Source of the DNA: Flectonema sp. DT1601
Taxonomy: Eukaryota; Euglenozoa; Diplonemea; Diplonemida; Diplonemidae
Direction: 5' to 3'
DNA length: 64,000 nt
Assembly: GCA_964019425.1 (NCBI GenBank)
Contig: OZ025829.1
Location: 620,001-684,000, forward strand
In this document: piece after piece, positions 21,097 through 30,016 of the stretch
Numbering within the stretch: position 1 is the stretch's first letter
Layout of the letters: each line of letters begins with the position of its first letter
Position numbers and translations under genes: made by a program
The notes under the pieces: generated by a model
Told to the model about the DNA's origin: nothing
The model's database searches: none
Seen by the model: the letters and a program-made list of their open reading frames with translations, nothing else

Positions 21097-22569
21097 ATGT
21101 CATACATTCCCTTCACTGACGATGTTAAAGTAAAAGATTTCTCAAGCTACTTCATGAAAATTTTAAACCACGAAGAGAGAGAATGGTGGAGGGAACTAGG
21201 ACGTGTGATTAAACAAGAAATGATGAGAAAATATAAATTAAAATTAAAATATTGCACTAACAAAGAAGGCAACTTAATGGTTGTGAACATAAGCGCTGAG
21301 AGTGACCTGACGCTGATTAGACTTGGAGGAGAGATGGGGTTTCCCAGAGGATTCATGATTGTGATTGATAGAGCGGTAGATAAAATAATTGGTTCTGGAA
21401 CTTTTTATCCAAAATTTTCGAATGATTCACGCAATCCAAGTTCAACGAGACTAACTGATGACCTAACCAGCTTTATATCATTCTTCGTTAAGTACAGCGG
21501 CTCTCTCGGAATCATCACATTATTTATTGACCCAATAACAAAACAACCCTCCTACACAGCTTCAAGCAAAAACTGTACTACAACAACACTATACTCGTCA
21601 GAGGAAGGTGTTGTTCCTTTTTCATTCACGAGAGATGCAGGTAGGCTACTGTCTCCATATTTGACTAAAGAAGTTGTAACAAAACTAATTGACATTGGAG
21701 TCACCAGCATCGGGACTGAAAATTTTAGTACAGACAATGCCTGTCACGGTTATGGATATAAGAAAAGTGGGTTTATTGTTATTTCTATGTCGACGAATGA
21801 TGAAAACGGAAAACCATCTTATCTCTCACCAACTGAACTTCAAAAAGTTTGTGTTGCTGTTGGATTGCCGACAGATTCTCCGATCCAACTTACTGATAGT
21901 GATCTGATACGAAGTTTTTTAAAAGAAATTGACACCTTTCGAAATGTCCTCACACTGCCATTGCTAACAAGCTTGTGTAAGAAGTTGGGAATATCATGGG
22001 ACGGTGCTGAAATTCACAGAGAGTTGATTGATACGGATATAATAGAAGGCTTCGTGGTTAGAAGGTACAGCAATAAAGGTACTGAACTACCCTCCATAAA
22101 ATATAAATGTTGGCCGTATCAAATGGTCACTCAAGTACTCAGACCACTTTGTCTTGAGAAGTTATCTCCAAAAGTTTACGTTCATTGTTTTCGCAACAAG
22201 TCTATTAATTGTATTTTAGATTCTGAAGGAGAACTTCCTCACACATTTAAAAGACGTGTTGAAGAGGAAATGATAAAATGGTGTCCATTTCCGAGCACAC
22301 CTACCGGGGATAAGGTTCGATCTTTATGCAGATGGCTTCCTTACTATGCTGCCTTACAATCAGAATTAGGTGATGAGAAAGGGTTGCTTCACAGAGTTAA
22401 TGATGGTGCTCACACTCCTGCTTATTGGATAATATTAGCGAAAGCAGCTCAAAATAAACTCTGTGAAGAACTGATGAAAATAGATTGGGATTTAGACAAG
22501 ATTGACCAACTCTCAATCGAACTTCCTGAGAAGCCGAAACCTCGTTCATTTGCTGATACTCTCTGGTGA
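21097..22569 (+). CDS. RNA ligase-like nucleotidyltransferase (T4 Rnl1 type) with variant motif I
   Basis: 490 residues, one exon. The order of covalent nucleotidyltransferase motifs can be followed. RGFMIVIDRAVDKIIGSGTFYPKFSND (84-110) resembles the RG...FPKFFN strand before motif I of Rnl1-type ligases. VKYSGSLGIITLF (131-143) sits at motif I with Lys132 as the putative AMP-accepting lysine; the usual Kx(D/H/N)G reads KYSG. STDNACHGYGYKKSGFIVIS with NDENGKPSYLS (211-244) matches the motif III/IIIa region. IIEGFVVRR (315-323) is motif IV and IKYKCWPY (334-341) motif V. Such enzymes seal RNA ends via an AMP intermediate; the C-terminal 150 residues are unassigned. Substrate unknown; euglenozoans use RNA ligases in organelle RNA editing or exon joining, but no clear targeting peptide is seen. 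Start: acceptor at 21092. Confidence 0.65.
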   Translation: MSYIPFTDDVKVKDFSSYFMKILNHEEREWWRELGRVIKQEMMRKYKLKLKYCTNKEGNLMVVNISAESDLTLIRLGGEMGFPRGFMIVIDRAVDKIIGSGTFYPKFSNDSRNPSSTRLTDDLTSFISFFVKYSGSLGIITLFIDPITKQPSYTASSKNCTTTTLYSSEEGVVPFSFTRDAGRLLSPYLTKEVVTKLIDIGVTSIGTENFSTDNACHGYGYKKSGFIVISMSTNDENGKPSYLSPTELQKVCVAVGLPTDSPIQLTDSDLIRSFLKEIDTFRNVLTLPLLTSLCKKLGISWDGAEIHRELIDTDIIEGFVVRRYSNKGTELPSIKYKCWPYQMVTQVLRPLCLEKLSPKVYVHCFRNKSINCILDSEGELPHTFKRRVEEEMIKWCPFPSTPTGDKVRSLCRWLPYYAALQSELGDEKGLLHRVNDGAHTPAYWIILAKAAQNKLCEELMKIDWDLDKIDQLSIELPEKPKPRSFADTLW

Positions 22570-22961
22570 GATTGTTCCATTTTTTTTTTTTTTTTGCACA
22601 TAAATTCTAGCACGAAAAAAAAAAAAAAAAAAAAAAATACACACACAATGTTCTTTATATTGAATATACAGCCTATCAACACTTATTTATTGTTATGTCT
22701 ACTTCGATTCACTATGTGAAAGCTAAAAGACGATTTATATTTTTTTTATTTATCCAATCTAACTCTGTGCTCTGTTGTACGGCAATTTGAGAAACTGTAA
22801 ATTGACATCTCGTTCACTTGTTCTTTTTGTTATTATCTAGTCACTTATTTCTATCCCGAAGTGATAGGGTTCTTGCTCGTGGTGTCAACAGTAGATCAGT
22901 GAATTCCTTTGAGTAGATCTAATCGCTGATTACTTTTTCCTTCTCAGGGGCCATCTGGCTG
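22570..22961. other. Intergenic region with acceptor for the giant gene
   Basis: Two homopolymer runs near 22580 and 22615, no ORF of note, then TACTTTTTCCTTCTCAG ending 22947, the probable trans-splice acceptor for the gene that starts at 22962. Confidence 0.5.
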
Positions 22962-25900
22962 ATGTCGGGTGGGTATGGAGAGCGAGATTTTGAAGTTGTT
23001 GAGGATTCGACTTTCACACCAGTCGGTTATCAAACACCAAATCAAAGACCGAGAGTATCCATCACAACAAAAACAACCGTAAGAGGTGGTGATGGCAGAA
23101 TGATGACGTACCAAACTCCTAATCGGGTGAGAGGAGTAGTTCGAAGTTTGACCCCTCCAGGGAGCCCAATCATGAAGTCAACACCAGTTCCTGTTACTGG
23201 TCGATATGGCTATACTCTTGATGAGGTAAGAGAAAGAACTGCATCACCTAGCAGAGCCTCAAATTATGAACAAAAACTACAGTCACTACGAGCTGATAGC
23301 GAAGCATCTGAGACATCAACCGCAAAACCTTCAAACAACGACACAATGGAATCTCTTAGACAGAAAATATCAAAACGTGAGCAAGACGTCCTCTATTCTA
23401 TCAGTTTGGGAAAAGCAATATTAGAAGACTTGGCGACAGTTAAGAATGAACGAGATGGGATTATTCAAAATATCTGTTCTACATTTGAGAGGACAACAGA
23501 TGAGTTTTTATTCCATGCTGAAGATATGATAAATTCAAAAACAATATTATTTGAGAACACGATGGAAACCAACAGAATCAACTACAAGACTCAACTAACT
23601 GAACTCAAAGGTGAAATACAATCCTTAGAAGAAGCGAGGAATGTAAATTGCGCAGCAGAGACAGAACAGCTGGACCAACTAACTGACGCCCTTCGCAGTA
23701 TGAGATCTGAAGCTGTAAACAGTACAGCAGTCACATCATTAGAAGTTACTAATAAACAACTTGAATCTGACTTACGAGTTTTGACTAAGAGATCTGATCA
23801 ACTTGATTCTATTAGACATGAAAACAACAGACTGGTGTCGCAGTTAAAATTAACTGAAAGCAGACTTGAAGCAACTCGTCTTCAAAACTCAGATAAAGAA
23901 ACAGTAAATCAACTGTTGGCGGATATCAAGGAATACCAACGTCGGTTGAATGAATCGAATGAAAAACGACAACAACTTCAACACCAGGTTTCTAATTCTC
24001 AAAACCTTACTAATCAAAATAAAGATTTTCAAAGTCAAATCAACACACTCGAGAATTCGCTTAAAACTGCCGTAGACTCGGAACGGACATTACAACAACA
24101 ACACCTTCGACTACGATCAGAGCTCTCAGCCTTTCAAGGTCAAGATGTAGTCCTCAGAGACGGTTGTGATTCAGTAACTTCAAACTTACAATCAAAAATA
24201 AAAGACATCGACGCTCTCCGATCACGTGTCGATTCCCTTGAGCAAAACCTTCGCGACGCAAAGTCAGAAATTTTTTCTTTAACAACCGACAACAAGACTC
24301 TGAAGGATCGTTGTTCACTATTTCAGACAGAGCTTAGATCTCGTAAAGATGATCAACAGCGACAAGCAGAAATAACTTTGAGAAGAACTGAACAAGACTC
24401 AACAAGAGAAAAACAACTACAACAGTTAACTGAAGATAAACAACGCCTCTCCGCATTGTGTGAAAGCACATCAGCAGAAGGCAGGAGAGACAAGCAGCAG
24501 CTACTTATTCGAGTCAGGGAAATGGAATCCTTGCGAAGAGACCAACAGATGCTTTCATCGAAAATGTCAGAAAGCAAAAGAGAATCCGACGAATTACGAG
24601 ACGACAAAAAGAGATTACTCGTAAAGACGACAGACCTAACAAAAGCTCTACTCACATTACGTGAAGAACACAAAAGACTTTCTGACCATCACAATGAGAA
24701 GGAATCAACAGTAGCTCTCCTCAAAAAAGAATGTTCTGATCTTCGCGATGATAAAAAACGTCTCATCACAAGACACGCTGAAACAGAGAAACTCAAATTA
24801 GAAAAGCAGCATCAGGATCAGAGTCTCAAAGATCTTCGCGAAGACAAAAAACGACTCCTAAAACGAGCAGCAGACACCGAAAGGCTAAAGACGGAACTCG
24901 ATACGTCAGAATCTGAACTGAAGTCACTTCGTGAAGACAAAAAGAGATTACTCGCTAAGAACACTGAAGGAGAAAAATTAGAACGGGAAGTAAAAGTTCT
25001 TCGTGAAGACAAAAAACAGCTGCTTGAAAAAAGCAACGAAGGCGAGAAATATCGCACTGCTCACACGCAGTTGGAGAACGAAATGTCAACACTACGCGAG
25101 GAGGCAACAACAACAGAAGAGAAATTGAAATCGGAGAGAGAATTACTCACAACAGAATGTACTGATTTGAGAACTCAACTACAGACTCTCAGCGAGCAGA
25201 TTAAAGAATTGCAATCAGAGAACGAGGTGTTAACCGAAAAGGTTGCTGAACATTCCAAACACGACATCGCTGTTTTGAATATGAAAATATCGTCACTCAG
25301 TCAAGACAATAAAGATCTCAGAGATGAACTAAATTCAGAAGAACCAACAACCAATCCTCTCTTAGAAATCTGTGAAGACCTTAACATCATTACACCACAA
25401 GACTACAATCAACAATCTCTTATTAAACTGATTAAGGAACACTCAAACAAGACTCCTTCAACAGTTCTAAAAGAAGTTTGTGTTGATCTCGGGATTGATG
25501 AGTCTGACAGTGCAATAAAAGATAAATTATTATCATCAGGGGCTCACTTGCATCAGCTCTGTGAGGATCTCGGTATCATGTGTAGTACTTCTGATTCACA
25601 AGACAAACTGACATCAGCTATTAAGGATAAATTCTATTCAGACGTATCAAATCCTATGTCGTCTGCCGCACCGTTACATCAACTTTGTGAAGACTTAGGC
25701 ATTTTAATATCTAATACTGAATCTGAGACAGCAATCGTGTCAGCCATTAAGGATAAATTTTACTCTCCGAATTCGTCGAGTTCTGTTTCTGACGTCTCTC
25801 CGTTACATCAACTTTGTGAAGATTTAGGAATCCTGGTAGCAAGCAGTGATCAACAATCAACATTGTTATCAGTCATTAAGGATAAGTTCTATTCCTCGAG

Positions 25901-28900
25901 CATCTCTACTTCTGTTCCAAAGACGACAACTCCGTTGAGAGATCTCTGTGACGATCTCAGCATCGTAGTATCGGATGCTGACTCGGAGTCACAGTTACTG
26001 TCAGCTGTTAAGGATAAATTCTATTCTTCAAACATTTCAACCTCTTCATCCTCTTCTGTCACTGCGCTGATGAAACAGCTTTGTGAGGATCTGGGCATCA
26101 TGACGTCCAGAACCGACTCGGACTCTAAGTTGGCATCGGCTGTTAAGGATAAATTCTATTCTTCTGGAATCCCAGCTTCTTCTACTTCGGAAACTGCACC
26201 GATGAGACAGCTTTGTGAGGATCTGGGCATCATGACGTCCAGCACCGACTCAGAGTCAATGTTGGCATCGGCTGTCAAGGATAAATTCTATTCTTCAAAC
26301 ATCTCAACCTCTTCATCCTCTTCTGTCACTGCGCTGATGAAACAGCTTTGTGAGGATCTGGGCATCATGACGTCCAGCAACGACTCGGACTCTAAGTTGG
26401 CATCGGCTGTTAAGGATAAATTCTATTCTTCTGGAATCCCAGCTTCTTCTACTTCGGAAACTGCACCGATGAGACAGCTTTGTGAGGATCTGGGCATCAT
26501 GACGTCCAGCAACGACTCGGACTCTAAGTTGGCATCGGCTGTTAAGGATAAATTCTATTCTTCTGGAATCCCAGATTCGTTGTCTTCCGAGACCGCTGCC
26601 GTTCCGATGAGACAACTTTGTGAGGATTTGAACATACTAGTGAGCAGCACTGATACTCCTGCTGTACTGTCAGCAGCTATTAAAGATAAATTATATCAAT
26701 TGGAAAGAAGCCAACCAAGTGTGTTGTTACAGGTTTGTGAAGACATTGGAATACTTGCCAGTTCATCTGATTCTGAATCATCACTAGCAACGATGATAAA
26801 AGAGAAATTCTATTCAGAAATACCAACACCGGTTTTAAGTACTCTGTCTAATATTGATCATTCAAAACCAACACATCTACGACAGCTTTGCGAACATTTT
26901 AACATTTCCATAACCGATACTGACACTGCAGATGAACTAAGTATGATGTTAATGAAACGATTTTCTGAAAATAACAGCAGCCTGCTAAGACGATTATGTT
27001 TAACAACAGAAATACCTGTCACAGTACAGGACAGTGATGAAATATTGCTTTCGAGAATTGAAGATTGTGTTTTAAAGAATAAGAGTTCATCATCTGATTC
27101 TATTGAGTCAGAGTTAAGGACCCTCTGTGATCATCTTAGCATTGCTACAACGTCCTCTGATGGATGTGTAGATCTAATACAGATGGTTACAGCAAGAATT
27201 CGTGATCGGTCATTCTCTCATGTCTCAAGTGAGCTTCGCAATTTATGTGATGAATTGGGCATACCGTCAACTGACAATTATACTTCGTTTGATATGTGTG
27301 AAGCGATTCAATTAAAACTTCGAACACAGCCAGCTGTTAGTACAGGATTAAGTGAACTTCGTGATTTGTGTTCTCATTTCAACGTCATTTCTACGTCTCA
27401 AGATAGCCCAGCAGCTCTCGCTCATTTAATCAAAAGTCACTCACAGCCACAACACATCAGTGAAGTTCCACAACTGCAAAACCTCTGCTCGCAGCTAAGC
27501 ATTATCACGACCTCACAAGATGGAGCTGACGAACTTTCTTCAATGATTAAAAATAAAATTACAACCACAGAAACAACAAATCTCAAAAAACTCTGTTCCA
27601 AAATTGGACTGCTTCCAACAACACAAGACACTGTTGAGAGTCTGTGTTCGCTAATTGAGGACAAGTTCAATTCTGGGTCGGAGGTTTTTTCTAAACTGAT
27701 ATTAGAAATGTGTAAAATACTGAATGTTGCAACGGATGGTCAGGAAACTGATTTGATGGAAAATTGTATTGAGAAAGTGAAAGAAACGAAACACAACAGA
27801 AAAGCTTCGGAGATACTTGAAATGTTAGCAGACGACTTCAAGATTCCCACTGAAACTGAGGATGCGGAGCACTTTTCCATTTGTATGAGATCACAGATTG
27901 AAAAGGAAGTATGTACTCCGCTATTGCTACTGTGTTCTTGTTTTGGATTTACTCCTTCAGACACTGCTGGGAGTCAGGAAATATCTTCTCAACTACTGAG
28001 TTTATTAAAAAGCACCAAATTAGACCTCCTCCGTCTCTGCAATGATCTCGGAGTTGTTAGTTGTACGGTGGGAGACTCGTTTAGTAAATTGGTTCAAGTG
28101 GTAAAAGTATCATCGATGAAACAATTGAAAACTCTTTGTGAAACGCTGGGACTACCAAGTGGTGATCGAACCCCAACTGATACAGCAAAATTAATTCAAC
28201 AATCGTATGCCAATAGAGGTGTTTTAGGTCTTCAAAAACTCTGCTCTTCTTTAAACTTTGCGCAACCGGAATACAAATCGGAGGATACATTTATTTCAAA
28301 TATCACGTCTGGTTTTAATAAGGTCATTATATCTGAATTTCAAGACCTCTGCACTCAATTGGGAATTGCGTTTTCATCCACTGACACGACAGAGGTGTTA
28401 AAAAATATTATTATACATCAGCAATCTCTATACGGTAATGATACTTTATCAGAAATACTTCAAGAATCAGGAATTCAGTTACCAATTAATACTAGTGATC
28501 TAAAATTATACGTTACAGGATTACTATCAAGCAGTGTTGAACCACGAAACAACTTAAACGATCTTTGTAAATCTTTTGATATAAAAATTTCTGAAAACGA
28601 TTCTGATGCGACGTTAAAAGACTTAATAAAAAATGAATATTTCAAAGGAACGTCAAAAACTTTATCAGACTTATGTAAGTCAGTTGGACTGAATCCAGGA
28701 ATTGATCCTCGTGAAGTGGTGATTGACAAGCTTCGCTGTAAAAGTGAAATTTCGAATCTTCAACAGCTCTCAAGTGATGTTGGTATTCTCAAGGACATGA
28801 CTGAAATCGAAAGAAGCAATCCTTCGACTTTAACACGTCGCATTAGACAGGCAATTCAACGTAACAATATTCAGGACATAGTCAGCGTGTTTAACCTAGA

Positions 28901-29642
28901 TGCAAACATCTTAAGTACCGATTTACCAACAGCCATCACTAAGGCTGTAATATCATCATTGTCTTCGCAGATTGGGTTTTCAGGTACTCTCTCTGAAAAG
29001 GAATTCGTTTCTACTGTAATTGAAAAAACATCAAATCGACAACCTGATAACACAACTCATTACAAGAGATTACTCGTACAGCTGTGCGCACACTTAGGGA
29101 TATCTGCGTCTGAAAGAGATAGCGTTGAATTAATCATTGAATTGGTGAAGGGGAATATTGACAGTAAACAGAACAGAGATCCTCTTCCTCTAATGCCTTC
29201 TTTTATTGATGAGACGTTACCTCCTCAGACCAGTAAATTTATTGGGCAGTTAGACGATGTTGAGTTGGCTATAATTGAGGATATGGATGAAGATGAGGAG
29301 GGGTTGGAAATAACTGAAATTGATCAAAATACGTTTTCGGTTCATCCAGGTTATGGTTCTGTGACGATTGAGAATTCGTTTGATGTTGATATACCTCAAG
29401 TGAGGATGACTCCTCCTCCTCCTCTGCGATCACCTGCTGTACCGTCTAGTTGGAATCAGGGATCAAGTCACCGTGTTGATCCATTGTCTAGCACCGTCAG
29501 CATCTCTCCTCAACGTCCTCGACCTGTAGCGCATGTGACATCTCCGCATGCAAAGCAACTTCTCGATGAGCAACGCAGCCATCAAATAAAAAGAGAAGCC
29601 GGTATGAAAAGAGTATCCGACCTCCTCGGTCTCAGAGCGTGA
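22962..29642 (+). CDS. Giant coiled-coil protein with about 30 SAP-like helical repeats
   Basis: 2226 residues from one uninterrupted exon. Residues 1-120 are Ser/Thr/Pro-rich and disordered. About 125-800 form a long coiled coil (many Leu/Gln/Glu heptads), including 7 or so copies of L-R-x-D-K-K-R-L-L spaced 25-40 residues. From about 805 to 2080 lie about 30 repeats of 30-50 residues with consensus LxxLCEDLGI-x(4)-sxDSxxxLxxxIKDKFYS, joined by Ser-rich linkers; each looks like two helices and a turn, similar in outline to SAP/HeH motifs. Units 6-10 are nearly identical in DNA, so part of the array is young. The C-terminus is acidic, then Pro-rich and basic. No catalytic domain seen. A structural or scaffold role (cytoskeleton, flagellum or chromatin) is inference. 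Leader acceptor at 22947. Confidence 0.8.
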   Translation: MSGGYGERDFEVVEDSTFTPVGYQTPNQRPRVSITTKTTVRGGDGRMMTYQTPNRVRGVVRSLTPPGSPIMKSTPVPVTGRYGYTLDEVRERTASPSRASNYEQKLQSLRADSEASETSTAKPSNNDTMESLRQKISKREQDVLYSISLGKAILEDLATVKNERDGIIQNICSTFERTTDEFLFHAEDMINSKTILFENTMETNRINYKTQLTELKGEIQSLEEARNVNCAAETEQLDQLTDALRSMRSEAVNSTAVTSLEVTNKQLESDLRVLTKRSDQLDSIRHENNRLVSQLKLTESRLEATRLQNSDKETVNQLLADIKEYQRRLNESNEKRQQLQHQVSNSQNLTNQNKDFQSQINTLENSLKTAVDSERTLQQQHLRLRSELSAFQGQDVVLRDGCDSVTSNLQSKIKDIDALRSRVDSLEQNLRDAKSEIFSLTTDNKTLKDRCSLFQTELRSRKDDQQRQAEITLRRTEQDSTREKQLQQLTEDKQRLSALCESTSAEGRRDKQQLLIRVREMESLRRDQQMLSSKMSESKRESDELRDDKKRLLVKTTDLTKALLTLREEHKRLSDHHNEKESTVALLKKECSDLRDDKKRLITRHAETEKLKLEKQHQDQSLKDLREDKKRLLKRAADTERLKTELDTSESELKSLREDKKRLLAKNTEGEKLEREVKVLREDKKQLLEKSNEGEKYRTAHTQLENEMSTLREEATTTEEKLKSERELLTTECTDLRTQLQTLSEQIKELQSENEVLTEKVAEHSKHDIAVLNMKISSLSQDNKDLRDELNSEEPTTNPLLEICEDLNIITPQDYNQQSLIKLIKEHSNKTPSTVLKEVCVDLGIDESDSAIKDKLLSSGAHLHQLCEDLGIMCSTSDSQDKLTSAIKDKFYSDVSNPMSSAAPLHQLCEDLGILISNTESETAIVSAIKDKFYSPNSSSSVSDVSPLHQLCEDLGILVASSDQQSTLLSVIKDKFYSSSISTSVPKTTTPLRDLCDDLSIVVSDADSESQLLSAVKDKFYSSNISTSSSSSVTALMKQLCEDLGIMTSRTDSDSKLASAVKDKFYSSGIPASSTSETAPMRQLCEDLGIMTSSTDSESMLASAVKDKFYSSNISTSSSSSVTALMKQLCEDLGIMTSSNDSDSKLASAVKDKFYSSGIPASSTSETAPMRQLCEDLGIMTSSNDSDSKLASAVKDKFYSSGIPDSLSSETAAVPMRQLCEDLNILVSSTDTPAVLSAAIKDKLYQLERSQPSVLLQVCEDIGILASSSDSESSLATMIKEKFYSEIPTPVLSTLSNIDHSKPTHLRQLCEHFNISITDTDTADELSMMLMKRFSENNSSLLRRLCLTTEIPVTVQDSDEILLSRIEDCVLKNKSSSSDSIESELRTLCDHLSIATTSSDGCVDLIQMVTARIRDRSFSHVSSELRNLCDELGIPSTDNYTSFDMCEAIQLKLRTQPAVSTGLSELRDLCSHFNVISTSQDSPAALAHLIKSHSQPQHISEVPQLQNLCSQLSIITTSQDGADELSSMIKNKITTTETTNLKKLCSKIGLLPTTQDTVESLCSLIEDKFNSGSEVFSKLILEMCKILNVATDGQETDLMENCIEKVKETKHNRKASEILEMLADDFKIPTETEDAEHFSICMRSQIEKEVCTPLLLLCSCFGFTPSDTAGSQEISSQLLSLLKSTKLDLLRLCNDLGVVSCTVGDSFSKLVQVVKVSSMKQLKTLCETLGLPSGDRTPTDTAKLIQQSYANRGVLGLQKLCSSLNFAQPEYKSEDTFISNITSGFNKVIISEFQDLCTQLGIAFSSTDTTEVLKNIIIHQQSLYGNDTLSEILQESGIQLPINTSDLKLYVTGLLSSSVEPRNNLNDLCKSFDIKISENDSDATLKDLIKNEYFKGTSKTLSDLCKSVGLNPGIDPREVVIDKLRCKSEISNLQQLSSDVGILKDMTEIERSNPSTLTRRIRQAIQRNNIQDIVSVFNLDANILSTDLPTAITKAVISSLSSQIGFSGTLSEKEFVSTVIEKTSNRQPDNTTHYKRLLVQLCAHLGISASERDSVELIIELVKGNIDSKQNRDPLPLMPSFIDETLPPQTSKFIGQLDDVELAIIEDMDEDEEGLEITEIDQNTFSVHPGYGSVTIENSFDVDIPQVRMTPPPPLRSPAVPSSWNQGSSHRVDPLSSTVSISPQRPRPVAHVTSPHAKQLLDEQRSHQIKREAGMKRVSDLLGLRA
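26011..26570 (+). repeat. Near-identical internal tandem repeats, 267-bp (two-unit) period
   Basis: A segment beginning AGGATAAATTCTATTC at 26011 recurs at 26278, 267 bp (89 codons) later, with only a few substitutions, and a single-unit variant follows at about 26411 and 26546. The repeats encode consecutive LCEDLGIMTSS units of the giant protein. High DNA identity here against low identity elsewhere in the array implies recent unequal exchange or gene conversion. Confidence 0.85.
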
Positions 29643-30016
29643 AAAAAAAAAAAAAAAAAAAAAGTTTTTTTTCACTACACATAAAATAGATTAATCTGCT
29701 GAGTATTGTCGTTGTTGACATATTCACACTTTTTTTATTTTTTTTTTTTGTATTTTTTTTTTTCATCTCTTTTTTCGATGATAAATAAACTAATTGTATT
29801 GTTTTGTTTGTTTTATAAAAATTGTATTTACGCGGCACAAAAAAAAAAAAGAATAGGAAACTTAATGACCCCTTAATCTTAAAGCCATTTTTATTTACAC
29901 AGATTGTCGGACTACGTTGATGTGTGTTGTTGTTTTTGTTAAGACTTAATAAGTGATAATAAAAGTATATTATAATAGTTTATTTTTTCAATAACAGGAG
30001 AGGGGGAGAAGGTGGA
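29643..30016. other. Intergenic region
   Basis: A 20-nt A-run directly follows the stop of the giant gene. The rest is T-rich, ending in TAGTTTATTTTTTCAATAACAG at 29997, acceptor for the kelch gene. Nothing else recognised. Confidence 0.5.

Noticed and set aside
22962-29642. Several minus-strand ORFs of 60-106 codons inside the giant gene (for example 24353-24673, 26313-26615)
   Set aside because: They are shadows of the repetitive coding strand; their repeats mirror the + strand repeats, and no acceptor precedes them.
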